Assembly: GCA_034509735.1 (NCBI GenBank)
Contig: JACGWO010000012.1
Coordinates: forward strand, 4,650,001-4,714,000
Source: Sesamum alatum
Lineage: Eukaryota; Streptophyta; Magnoliopsida; Lamiales; Pedaliaceae
Reading direction: 5' to 3'
DNA: 64,000 bases
Part shown: positions 53,701-62,695 of the stretch, one piece after another
How the letters are laid out: each line of letters starts with the position of its first letter
Position numbering within the stretch: position 1 is the stretch's first letter
Translations under genes and position numbers: made by a program
The notes under the pieces: generated by a model
The model's database searches: none
What the model saw: the letters and a program-made list of their open reading frames with translations, nothing else
Told to the model about the DNA's origin: nothing

Positions 53701-56383
53701 GAAGATCAAGAAAAGACGAGCTTTGTAACGGAGCAGGGCACGTACTGCTACAGAGTGATGCCTTCGGCTGAAAAATGCGGGAGCTACATACCAGAGATTA
53801 GTAAATAGTATGTTAAAAAAGAAAATAGGGCCGGAACATGGAAGTGTACATAGATGACATGCTAGTCAAAAGCCGTAAGAAGGAAGATCACGTAGCTGAC
53901 CTCGAGGAATGCTTTCGCATATTGGGAAGCTATGGGATGAAGCTGAACCCCGCAAAGTGCACCTTTGGAGTTCAGGGAGAAAGTTCCTTGGATACATGGT
54001 TTCTCAGAGAGGGATAGAGGCTAATCCAGAGAAAATTGAGGCCATTATGACTATGCAGCTCCCCCGGACGATAAAGAAGTACAGAAACTGACAGGACGAA
54101 TGGCAGCACTTAATCGCTTCATTTCGAGATCCTCAGAACGAGGACTCCCATTCTTCAAGGTGTTAAGGAAGTTGGATGGCTTTACCTGGACGGAGCAATG
54201 TCAAGTTGCTTTGAAGAGTTTGAAGAAATATCTTACCTCGCCACCTCCTGCTGACAAAGCCCGAGCCCGGGGAGACCTTGTTTATATACCTGTCCGTTTC
54301 GGAAGGAGCGGTCAGTTCGGTCCTCATGAGGGAAGAAGGGCATGAACATCGCCCCATATATTATACCAGCAAGGCACTGCAAGGACCAGAACAGAGGTAT
54401 GCACAGATTGAGAAGGTGGCTTTGGCCCTAGTTACCGCGGCGAGGAAGCTGCGTCCCTATTTTCAGTCACATCCTATAGCAGTACTAACAAATCAACCCT
54501 TAAAGAGGGTATTGGCGGATCCCAACACATCCGGAAGAATGGTGAAATGGTCGGTAGAGTTGAGTGAGCATGGAATCACGTATCAGCCTAGACTGCGATA
54601 AAGGCACAAGCATTGGCAGATTTCATCTCCGAATTGACGGAGGAAGAGGACATTCCAAGAGCAGAGGTGTTGGATAGATGTTTGTGGAGGCTCTTCCACA
54701 TCCCAGGGAGGCGGAGTAGGAATATTACTCAAGAGAGCCCATATCAGGACACAATGCGCTACGCGATCCGCCTTGGGTTCGCCGCCTCAAATAATGAAGC
54801 AGAATACGAAGCACTCATCGCAGGAGGAAAGTTGGCCTTCGCGGCAGGGGCAAAACATGTGAAAGTATACAGTGATTCCCAGCTGGTCGTCAAGCAGTGT
54901 AAATGGGGTTTGAGGCCAAGGAAGAGCAGATGGCTAAGTACTTTGGCAAAAATCCAAGAAGTAAGGAAGAAGTTTGAACACATTCACTTTGGAGCAGATT
55001 CCAAGGACTGAGAATGAAGAAGCAGATCAGTTGGCTAAGCTAGCCAGTTCATTGGCTCCCCTGAAAGCAGGAAGATAACGTTGTGGAACCAAGAGCACCC
55101 GGATGTAAACGAAGAGGAGAGTGAAGTCCTGATGACACAAGGAGCTCCATCTGAGTGGATGGAGGAGTTGGAAGCATATCTAAAATTTGGGAAAGTAACC
55201 GCCAGGATCCCAAGCAAGTTAGGACAGCTCCGTGCAAGAGCAGCTAGGTTTTACCCTGATTGGCGGGAGTTGTATAAAAGAGGATTCTCGCAGCCATACT
55301 TTAAGTGCATAAATAAGGACAAGGCAGAGTACGTCTTGAGGGAAATCCACGAGGGAAGCTGCGACAACCACTCAGGGGGTAGATCCCTAGCGCAGAAGGC
55401 CCTGGGCAAGGGTATTTTTGGCCAACCATGCAAGCAGACGCCAGAGATTTAGTGAGGAAGTGCCGAAAGTGTCAAGAACATGCAAATATTGCTCACGTCC
55501 CAGCTGTGGACATGCAACCCCTGCAGAGTCCTTGCCCTTTCGACCAGTGGGGGATGGATATAGTAGGGAAGCTTCCCGAGCAACTGGCCAGCGAGAATAC
55601 TTGCTAGTAGCAGTGGATTATTTTTCGAAGTGGGTGGAAGCAGAGGCACTAAGCAGGATTACAGAGAAGGAAGTCATCAGATTCGTCTGGAAAAATATCA
55701 TATGTTGCTTCGGCATCCCCAGAGCCTTCGTGATGGACAATGGCACGTAGTTTCAGGGATCTAAACTTCGCCAATGGTGCCAAGAATTGAAGATAAAGCA
55801 GTACTTCACGTCAGTGGCAACACTGCAATCCAATGGCCAAGCTGAAGTGACCAATTGGATAATCCTCCAGAATTTGAAGACAAGACTAGAAGAGGCCAAG
55901 GGCAATTGGGTCGAAGAGCTTCCAGGAGTACTTTGGGCATACCGAACCACCCCGCGCCGGAGCACAGGGGAAACCCCCTTCAGTCTAGTCAATGGGTCGG
56001 AAGCCGTCATCCCAGTGGAGATTGGGGAAGAGACATTCCGAGTGAAGTATTACGAGCCGACGAGCAACGAAGATGAAAGAAGAGCTGACCTCGACTTTTT
56101 GGAGGAACTAAGGAGTAGTGCGAATGTCAGAACTGAAGCATACAAGACGTTGATGGCAAGAGCCTACAACAGTAAAGTCAGACATCGAGATTTCCAAGTA
56201 GGCGACCTCGTTCTACGGAGGGCTGATGCTACAGGAAACATTGGGAAGCTAGACGCCAAATGGACCGAGCCTTATCAAGTAATTGAGATTTTGGGGAAAG
56301 GAACATACCGCCTGCAAAGAGTAGATGGAAAAGAAGTACCACGTACATGGAATGTGGTTAACTTGAAAAAGTATTTTGTGTAA
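50731..56383 (+). pseudogene. Decayed gag-pol of the Tat retrotransposon
   Basis: Gag occupies about 50731-52700: retrotransposon-gag core (GKAMAWFNQLPPGTIESFE, LSQRFLHHFSINRRYPKTAS) and a knuckle CHFHKDRGHSTEEC. The protease lies near 52650, where the active site reads LIDSRISAD instead of the usual DSG. Reverse transcriptase covers about 53400-54090 (NGKWMMCIDFTDLNRACPKD, then VYIDDM at about 53840). RNase H (IYYTSKALQGPEQRY) is at 54350-54600, and the second RNase H ([32 protein letters not shown]) at 54750-54950. Integrase covers 55340-56383, with an HHCC region near 55345-55490, VDYFSKWVEAEAL, VMDNGT and NGQAEVTNWIILQNL. TAG stops interrupt at 50980, 51499, 51646, 52703 and 55748, and several single-base frameshifts occur (near 53640, 53760, 53960 and 54240). 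Confidence 0.9.
52127..52231 (+). repeat. 27-bp duplication around the gag zinc knuckle
   Basis: GGCCATAGCACAGAGGAATG plus seven following bases occurs at 52127-52153 and again at 52205-52231, where it encodes the second half of the CHFHKDRGHSTEEC knuckle. The first copy sits out of context, introduces a TAG in the gag frame and looks like a template-switch duplication. Confidence 0.75.
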
Positions 56384-56511
56384 AACGTTTTCCTGCTTTA
56401 AGTTGTATAAAAATTGTCATTTAATGTTCCCTTGTACTTCAAGTATGGTAATGAAATTTTTCTTTTTTCGCGAATTTTTTCCGCCTATATGTTTTAATTT
56501 GTTACAAAAAA

Positions 56512-56745
56512 AGGAGAGGGACTGCCTCTCACCGGGGGACTGCCCCCGAGACAAAAAAGAGAGGGACTGCCTCTCACCGGGGGACTGCCCCGAGACAAAA
56601 AAGAGAGGGACTGCCTCTCACCGGGGGACTGCTCCGAGATAAAAAAGAGAGGGACTGCCTCTCGCCGGGGGACTGCCCGAGATAATAAGGAGAAGGACTG
56701 CTTCTCACTGGGACTGCCCCGATATTACAAAGGGAGGGACTGCCT
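56512..56745 (+). repeat. Tandem array of paired hairpins (about 45-bp unit, about 5 copies)
   Basis: Each unit contains two perfect short inverted repeats, GAGAGG-GACTG-CCTCTC and CGGGGG-ACTG-CCCCCG, separated by A-rich spacers (GACAAAAAA). Copies decay to the right: the second hairpin shortens to GGGACTGCCCCGA, and the last unit keeps only GGGAGGGACTGCCTCTC. The array lies directly after integrase, a position where Tat elements often carry tandem repeats. Confidence 0.9.
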
Positions 56746-56977
56746 CTCTAACTTAAAAAAAAAAAAAAACGCAAACACAATCTAAACAAGGTTCGCCTCA
56801 CAAAGATATTGAAATATGATAAATATAAGATTCTTTATTCAGAGTTTAATGGTGGAAAGAAGCAAACAATACTGGAAACTAGATTTATAAAGATAAAGTA
56901 CTAGTAAAAATAATAAACCCTAAACAAATTCGAAAATCTACGAAAAGGAATTCAAGTAACTAAATCCTAAGGATTGA

Positions 56978-58640
56978 CTAATTCTTCTCTATGACTGAAG
57001 GCAGGTTTCCACCGACAGGAGCCTCGTCGACCATATCATCAACATTCTCGCCATCGCCTTCCTCATCAGGAACCTTGGGATCAAGAAACATGAAGTCTTC
57101 ATCACCAAACCGGTCGCTGCTCCTCAAGGTGGCGCGACACTGCCGGATTACTTGATCATACACCTCGCTGGCCTTGCTAAGAACAGCTTGGTGGAATTCA
57201 TCTGAGTCCACATATTTCTCCTCGAAGTCTCCACGCACACGCTCCAAGTATGCCTTGCCGGCATATGGCTTCAAGAAGGTCTTCCCGAGGTAACCTCGCG
57301 GTTAAAAGCTTTCCTTCCACTTGAGTTTCTTCGGAAGAAGCAGCTTGAGCTCCTCTTGGCAGCGCTCCAAATTTTTTCGCGCTTCATCGAAGGCATCCTT
57401 CAGAGATCTATCTCCTTCTCATAGTTATTCAACGCAGCTCAGTAGCTTCTGCTAAGTTGAGAACCTGAAAGAGATGTACCTCAGTGAGACACGTGAAGAC
57501 AGAGAATGGAGAATCAATGAAAATTATAAACAACATACCCTGGCAGCTTCGCCTTGCATAAGACGAGTGAGGGTGACTGTGGGGAGGGCACCAAGCCAGT
57601 GTCACATCATAGGGACTCACTAGATCCCTGATCGTTTATGAGCAAGATCCACATCTACCGCATCCCAAAAAAGAGATATCTCCCTGTCTGTTCGTCCCAT
57701 AGGTGAAGAGACCTTTTCCTGCTCCATGGCGAGGGGGACCTGCTTCGCCTTCCGGGGACGTTTGGAGGCATTGCCTTCAGGAGGGGGGGAGGAGCGCCCT
57801 TCGTGACGAGTTGAGGGCCCCGGGGGATCCCGGGCCCGGGCAGGAGGCGAGCGACGACGACTGCCTCTCCCCTCCTTGGGGGGGGGGGGAGGAGGTTGAA
57901 CGGACCTTGAGGCGTTCTCGTTGTCACGAAAACGATGGACGGAGGGAGATCTTCTTTCTCCTGCAAACAAATCACATAGGAAAAAGTGAGAAAAACATCA
58001 AAGAAAAAAAATTTTCAAAGCAAGTAAAAAACAGGAAAGTTAAAGATACCGGCAGGCCTAAACTTTTGACGTCAAAAGAGTTGGTCAAACAACCCAACCC
58101 CGATGAAGGAGAGACGAAGATCAGGAACGGGGTCGGGTACAGAACATGATTCCCCCCAAGGGGCAATCAATCCCCAAGAGGAGTCCTTTACAAACAAAAA
58201 CTTTTCTTTCCAAGGACCCTTAGAGGAAACATTACCCCCAAGAATCTTGCAATTTCCCCGAGGATAGAAATAGAAGTAAGAAGAATCGTTGGGAACCTTC
58301 CTGACAATGAATAAGTGAAAAAAGGCTTCAAGTGACGGGGTGAAATCAAGCTCCTCAAAACGTTGAAGGAACCCTCTAAAACTTACAAAGGAGTTTGGTG
58401 TAAACTGGCTAATTGCTCAGGTGGTACGGGTGATGATTTGGAGTAGCAGAGGATGAGGTGGAAAGAGTGAAACCCGAGGAAAAGAATGACAAATGTACGG
58501 TAAAATACCCGGGAGGAGGAAATTTGATCCTATCATTAATACTAGGGCCAGCAGGAGGGTAAACTCGGAGGAAGCGTTGACACTAGCTTCTAGAGAGCGG
58601 AATTCTTCAAAGCTCACACGACAGAGGCAACTATCAACAT
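56978..58640 (-). pseudogene. Antisense ORF of the Tat element (Transposase_28-like), degenerate
   Basis: On the minus strand, opposite to gag-pol, lies an interrupted protein. IKFPPPGYFTVHLSFFSSGF (about 58530-58470), SLFPPHPLLLQIITRT and PEQLA are read in shifted frames. Then a clean open stretch 58416-58072 reads QFTPNSFVSFRGFLQRFEEL, FHLFIVRKVPNDSSYFYFYP and GPWKEKFLFVKDSSWGL. After a possible intron (donor near 58051, acceptor near 57961) follows a Pro/Arg-rich segment (57960-57620), and finally MKPYAGKAYLERVRGDFEEK at 57274-56978 with an acidic tail. The PPPGYF...PLHP...QLxPNS layout resembles the plant family called putative gypsy type transposon (PF04195), found in antisense ORFs of Tat elements. 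Function unknown. Confidence 0.65.
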
Positions 58641-58659
58641 CCACTATACGCAGCGAGAT

Positions 58660-59631
58660 TTTGAGTGGGGGGCTGAAGAGGACTCAGTTCCATCTAGACC
58701 AGAGTCAACAAGGTCAGTTGCAAGTGGGGACAAGAGTGGGGGAGTATCTCGGAACTTGATTCAAAAGACGATTTGGAGAAAGCGACGGACAAGCAGGGAA
58801 GGTTCCGAATCGCTTCAATCACCTCGTGATCAAAGTCCACGACATCCGGACCCAAGTGAGAAAGCCGAAGGAGGAGAGGAATCTAGATTTATAACGGGAA
58901 AGCAGGAGCAGGGGGCGCCCTCGGGCGGAACCGGCCGAGGGCCGGCACCTCGGCTAGGTTCAGGCGATGGCACCTTCGCCTCGACCTGAGCCTGGTCGAG
59001 GCGCTGTGCCTCGGCCAGATCCTGGTCGAGGCCTGCCTCGACCAGCGCCGGCCCCGGGGCAATCCCCGGCCCCGGCTCGGCGGCGTGGAAGTCCTTCCCC
59101 ACGGGACCCCGACGTTGTTCGAATTGTTCGACATAAGGCAGATGTTTTTTTTAAAAAAAAAGGAGGAAGAAAAAAAGGATCGAGACCTCGTTTTTTTTTT
59201 TCCGGATGAAGAAAAGGAGTATTTTTTGAAAGAATATTTTTGGAGATACCAAGGCGGAGAACAGAAAATTAAATGAAGCAGTGGGAAGGTGAAAGACTAA
59301 GTACCCGAGTTAAAGCGTTTTGGCATTCTTATTTTTTCTGTTTCTTTTTTAGGAGACGACGAAGGAAAGGATGCACAATGAAAAAATTGGGATATGTTGC
59401 CTCCTATTTTTATAGGACGGAAGAGTCCAAGTTGAAGAAGGAGTAATAAAGAAAAGAGTCCTATCAGAAATACAATTCGTTTAAAGAAAGAGAGTTAGAA
59501 GAGAAGAAGGAGTCCCAGATGGAATGAGAAGAGTAAAAAGAAGTCTGTTCCAAAGAGAATTTGATTCAAAATCGGATTGCTACTTGGGACTTTCAGGTTT
59601 CTAAGGAAATTCCTGAAAGTCGGAGGGCTAC
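58660..59631. other. 3' untranslated part of the Tat element
   Basis: GC-rich, with repeated CTCGACCAG, CTGGTCGAGG and GCCTCGGCC words between 58920 and 59100. The minus strand could encode further Pro/Ala/Gly-rich N-terminal sequence of the antisense ORF, but frames are inconsistent. It continues AT-rich to the polypurine-like stretch before the 3' LTR. Confidence 0.45.
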
Positions 59632-60010
59632 TAATGAGGAGAAAATATTATTTACAGAAAAGATCCTCCAACTTATGGAAAATTACACAAACACCTTCAA
59701 AGGGGGAGTTGAAGAGGAAGTTGAGGGAAGTTAAGATATGGAGGTTAAAAAAGATACAGACAGTGGGCGCCGTGAAATGACCATCATGCCCTCGGCAGAT
59801 CAATTTTTAGGCCGTAGGATCAAAGGATTAAATTGTAATTTTCACCCCCAAAAAATTACTATAAATAGGGGGTGAATCCATTTGTAAATTTACTTTTTTT
59901 AGATATATGAGAATTACACTTTACACGTTTTCTTTATTTTCTCTAAGCTTTTCGTGCTATTTTGGTGATAACGTGCATAGGCTCTACTCTTTCCAAAATA
60001 TACACCATCA
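59632..60010 (+). repeat. 3' LTR
   Basis: Near-identical to the 5' LTR over its length (379 versus 367 bases; the difference includes AAAAAGATACAGACAGTGGG in place of AAAAGGAGTGGG). The first dinucleotide reads TA where the 5' LTR has TG, a G-to-A change in the terminal TG. The polypurine-like stretch AAAGTCGGAGGG lies just upstream. Confidence 0.9.
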
Positions 60011-60033
60011 AGGACCAAAAGTGTAATTTTTCC

Positions 60034-60734
60034 AATTTGAAATCATGTCTCATAAAATACAATTCATTAGTTTTTTTTTTTTTTTTATATCGAATCAACT
60101 TCTGAAATTAACTTAAAATTTCTTACATTTAACAATAAAAACATAAGTGAGTGGAAATTTAGAAAGAAAAAAGATGATGATTCGAATCAATATTTAAATT
60201 TAATATTATGAACTTAATTTGAACTTGAAAATTTATTTTTCGTATGGCCGAGAGTCCTTCAAAGTTCAAACATTTAAAATATTTTGTTATTTTATTTCAA
60301 TAAATGCTAAATTGTAAGAGTCCAGTTACAAAATGTAACAAAAAAAGGGTAAATTGCATATACCCTCATGTATTTTGTGAAATAGCGCGAAATTCCCCTG
60401 TATTATTTTTATAAGTAAAAAACCCCCTGTGTTTTGGAAAGGTTGCGAATACCCTCCTTTCCGTTAGATTTTAATGGAGAGAAGTAAACGCGCTGTTTGT
60501 GCGACTATGCGATGTTTTTGGCCATTTTTAATTCCACTTTTACTGTGTAAATGTCTATTTTGTCCCCTTTTTTTGACATTTAAGTGTGCAAATATTTCCA
60601 TACTCTTATTTTGCACAAAGAACCTCATTTTTTAGCAGCTTGAGGGTTTTGCAGGTAGGAAGAAACTTATTTTTTTATTAAGTTAAATTAATTAATTTAT
60701 TGTTTAATAATTTTTTCATCTTATTTTTGTTAGA
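60034..60734. other. Intergenic region, transposon-like sequence at 60351
   Basis: From 60351 GGGTAAATTGCATATACCCT, TTTGTGAAATAGCGCGAAAT and CCGTTAGATTTTAATGGAGA resemble the terminal region of a larger DNA transposon. The neighbouring zinc-finger ORF and MULE transposase relic would suit such an element. The other end was not found within the window. Confidence 0.35.
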
Positions 60735-61082
60735 ATGTCCACTTGTAAATCCAACTCAAAGAAGAAAGAAAAAATTTATGATTTGAGGTACAAGAATCCT
60801 AAATGTTTTTTGCGATTAGGAATGCAACTATACGGGTTTGTTGGTCCAACCAAAGAAATTGAAGGTAAATTGTTTTGTAATTGCACGATGAATCAGTGCA
60901 ATTTCTTTTGTTGGTTGGATCCCATTAGTGTATCCAACAAAAATATCTATGAAAGCAAATCTGTAATCCCAGAATGTGAAGAAGAGGTTGAATCGAACAG
61001 AGTTCGAGTGGAAGAGGATTACAAAGAATTGCAATTTTTTTTATTCAGAATTGACATAAAATATGAAGCAATTGGAGTCTAG
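60735..61082 (+). CDS. GRF-type zinc finger protein, probably transposon-associated
   Basis: An ORF of 115 residues. The segment CFLRLGMQLYGFVGP...EGKLFCNCTMNQCNFFCWLD follows the GRF zinc-finger layout (Cys-x-C-like start, GRxFxxC, CxFFxWxD), here with EGKLFCNC and CNFFCWLD. The N-terminus is Lys/Ser-rich (CKSNSKKKEKIYD) and the C-terminus acidic (PECEEEVESNRVRVEEDYKE). In plants many short GRF proteins sit inside or beside Mutator-like elements. Here it is head-to-tail opposite a MULE transposase remnant. It could be a complete small transposon protein or a fragment of a longer one. Confidence 0.5.
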   Translation: MSTCKSNSKKKEKIYDLRYKNPKCFLRLGMQLYGFVGPTKEIEGKLFCNCTMNQCNFFCWLDPISVSNKNIYESKSVIPECEEEVESNRVRVEEDYKELQFFLFRIDIKYEAIGV

Positions 61083-61530
61083 TCAAGGAGTAATAAAAAC
61101 ATTAGTTGTAATTGTGTTTTTTCTATTATTGGTAGTTGTATTCAAGTAGTGTAATTTATGTACTCATTTCATACTGTTGTTTTATTAATGCATTTTCAAT
61201 TATGGCAATTTAATGTACCTGTTAATTGTAGCAAAAAAACACCAAATTAAATTGACAGAAAAATAACTGAATAACAAAAGGAACAAGATCAACCATTAGA
61301 TAAGCAAAATCATCAATTTAAGTTTCCCCAAAACACCAGAATCAAGTTTCATAATTCATAATACTTCAGGAATTACACAATGTTTCAGTCTGAGCATGGC
61401 CTATTGATGAAGATCTACTAGGCTGTGTCCTTGGCTTGTATGAGTCAGCAACACATTTGAGGACTGATAAGATAGAACTCTTCTTTGGTGGGAAAACATT
61501 GCCTCTTAAAGGCATTTTGTGAAAATGAAT

Positions 61531-62695
61531 CTAGGACCTTTCTCTTCTCCAATTTAACTTGACAAAAATATAGGGGCCTTTTGCTTCCTTGATGTATTTG
61601 GGGGGGGGGGGGGGGGGGGCTATAACAAAATGGAAAAATGATAATTTCAATCTCTTTATTAGTAAATTGCCCAAAGTTAATTTAGGCGACATAAATAACC
61701 TTATTTTGGGAACAAGTACATGCTTGAGAAGGCTATTGGTTCCCATTTTGAGCACTGGATTGGAGAGCACAGTTTGGGGCCTTGGTGGTCTATATGCAGG
61801 CACATTTTGGAGCCTTCGAGGTCTATATGCATAGACATTTTGGGGCCTTGGAGGCATGTTTGCAGACACACTTTGTTGTCTCTGTGCAGGAACTTGATTG
61901 CTTACATCCTGAAATTACAGAAAAATTGAAGGACAATACAAACCAAATGAATTGACAGAAAATACTTGCAATACTGTAACTTACACTTGTCTAGACATTT
62001 TCAGCAACATTGGGAGGGGGTACAAATGATGAGGATGTCTGTGTTGGCATCTGCAAATAAGATTATGAAACTATTACATAGTTTTAGGTTGAAAGGTACT
62101 AATTTGTAAGTGGATATACCTCTGAATGTGGGAAACTTTCTGCAACAGTTTGTTGTGAAGATGGAGGTGCATCAGTGGGTTCTTGTTCACCTCCAGTTTG
62201 CTGCAAATAAAAATGAACAGGGTCTTAGCAATCTAGTTGGTTAAATGAACAATTATTTAAGTAAAGAACCTTTATTAACCTGTCTAATTGTTGAGTTTAG
62301 ATGAGGACGACTTGTACAAGTTCTCTGATTATGGCCTGTGCCAAAACAGATAGCACAAGTCTGCGTCAGGCCTCTTCTGGTTACCCTTGTTGGTTCTCTG
62401 ATATCATTAGCATCCTTTCTCCTAGTTTTCTTGGGTCTTCCAACTCCTTTCACAACATATGGTGGGGCAACAGGGCCCAAGGGTGACTCCTTATAATCAT
62501 GCATCCCAGGAACTGGATGTAGCATGTGACTGTGTACACTCTCATGTAAGTATCTTTTTTGAAACAAGCATGCATAATCCTCCAAATTCAACCTATGATA
62601 ATTAATAGCAGCCACTGCATGACATCAAGGGAACCCACACAACTGGAACATTCCATAGCTACAGTGATTGTCATTTAAGTACATTATGTGGTTTT
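61531..62695 (-). pseudogene. Mutator-like (MULE) transposase, broken C-terminal part
   Basis: Minus-strand exons appear to be about 62695-62282, 62202-62121, 62053-61990 and 61913-61531. The first contains the end of a SWIM zinc finger (YGMFQLCGFPxCHAVAAINY), then LNLEDYACLFQKRYLHESVH, PVAPPYVVKGVGRPKKTRRK and a knuckle TCAICFGTGHNQRTC, the standard MULE transposase C-terminus. The expected second Cys of GFPCCHA is TGA (62627-62625), so the SWIM finger is cut by a stop. A TAG also interrupts NVxTSV in the third exon. The last exon has a short proline-rich repeat (PPRPQNVYAYRPRRLQNV). The DDE catalytic core is absent from the window. Confidence 0.75.
61600..61619 (+). repeat. Homopolymer run of 20 G
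   Basis: Twenty consecutive G, encoding a proline run on the minus strand within the MULE remnant's last exon. Its length is probably unstable and could be affected by sequencing error. Confidence 0.85.

Larger units (their letters stand above)
50324..60010 (+). mobile_element. Ty3/gypsy LTR retrotransposon of the Tat clade
   Basis: Full-length element of 9.7 kb bounded by the 5-bp duplication AGGAC (50319-50323 and 60011-60015). LTRs are 50324-50690 and 59632-60010. The primer-binding site starts TGGCGCCGT at 50694, matching a tRNA-Asp 3' end over 9 bases. Order inside: gag, protease, reverse transcriptase, RNase H, a second (archaeal-like) RNase H, integrase, a hairpin tandem array, an antisense ORF region, then the 3' LTR. 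Dual RNase H, no chromodomain after integrase, and an antisense ORF are hallmarks of the non-chromoviral Tat clade. Multiple stops and frameshifts mean it is defective. Confidence 0.92.
49116..60033. mobile_element. Long foldback Mutator-like element split by a retrotransposon
   Basis: The left end GGGAAAACACTTTTGGTCCC and the complement of the right end GGAAAAATTACACTTTTGGT (60014-60033) are inverted. The right terminus is displaced by the LTR retrotransposon at 50324-60010. Without it the element is about 1.23 kb and almost entirely an inverted repeat: CAACTCCGTTAAAGGTGTTA at 49226 mirrors TAACACCTTCAACGGAGTTG at 50198, and GGTGGTTGTATGTATTTTAA mirrors sequence near 50035. Flanks AATTTGATA (49107-49115) and AATTTGAAA (60034-60042) match at 8 of 9 positions, a Mutator-type duplication. 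There is no ORF. Confidence 0.8.

Noticed and set aside
56512..56745. Regularly spaced palindromic repeats resembling a CRISPR array
   Set aside because: Spacers are not unique, the repeats lie inside a plant retrotransposon, and there are no cas genes; this is a transposon tandem array.
61589..61929. Plus-strand Gly/Leu-rich ORFs at the G20 run
   Set aside because: They are the complement of the proline-rich tail of the MULE remnant.
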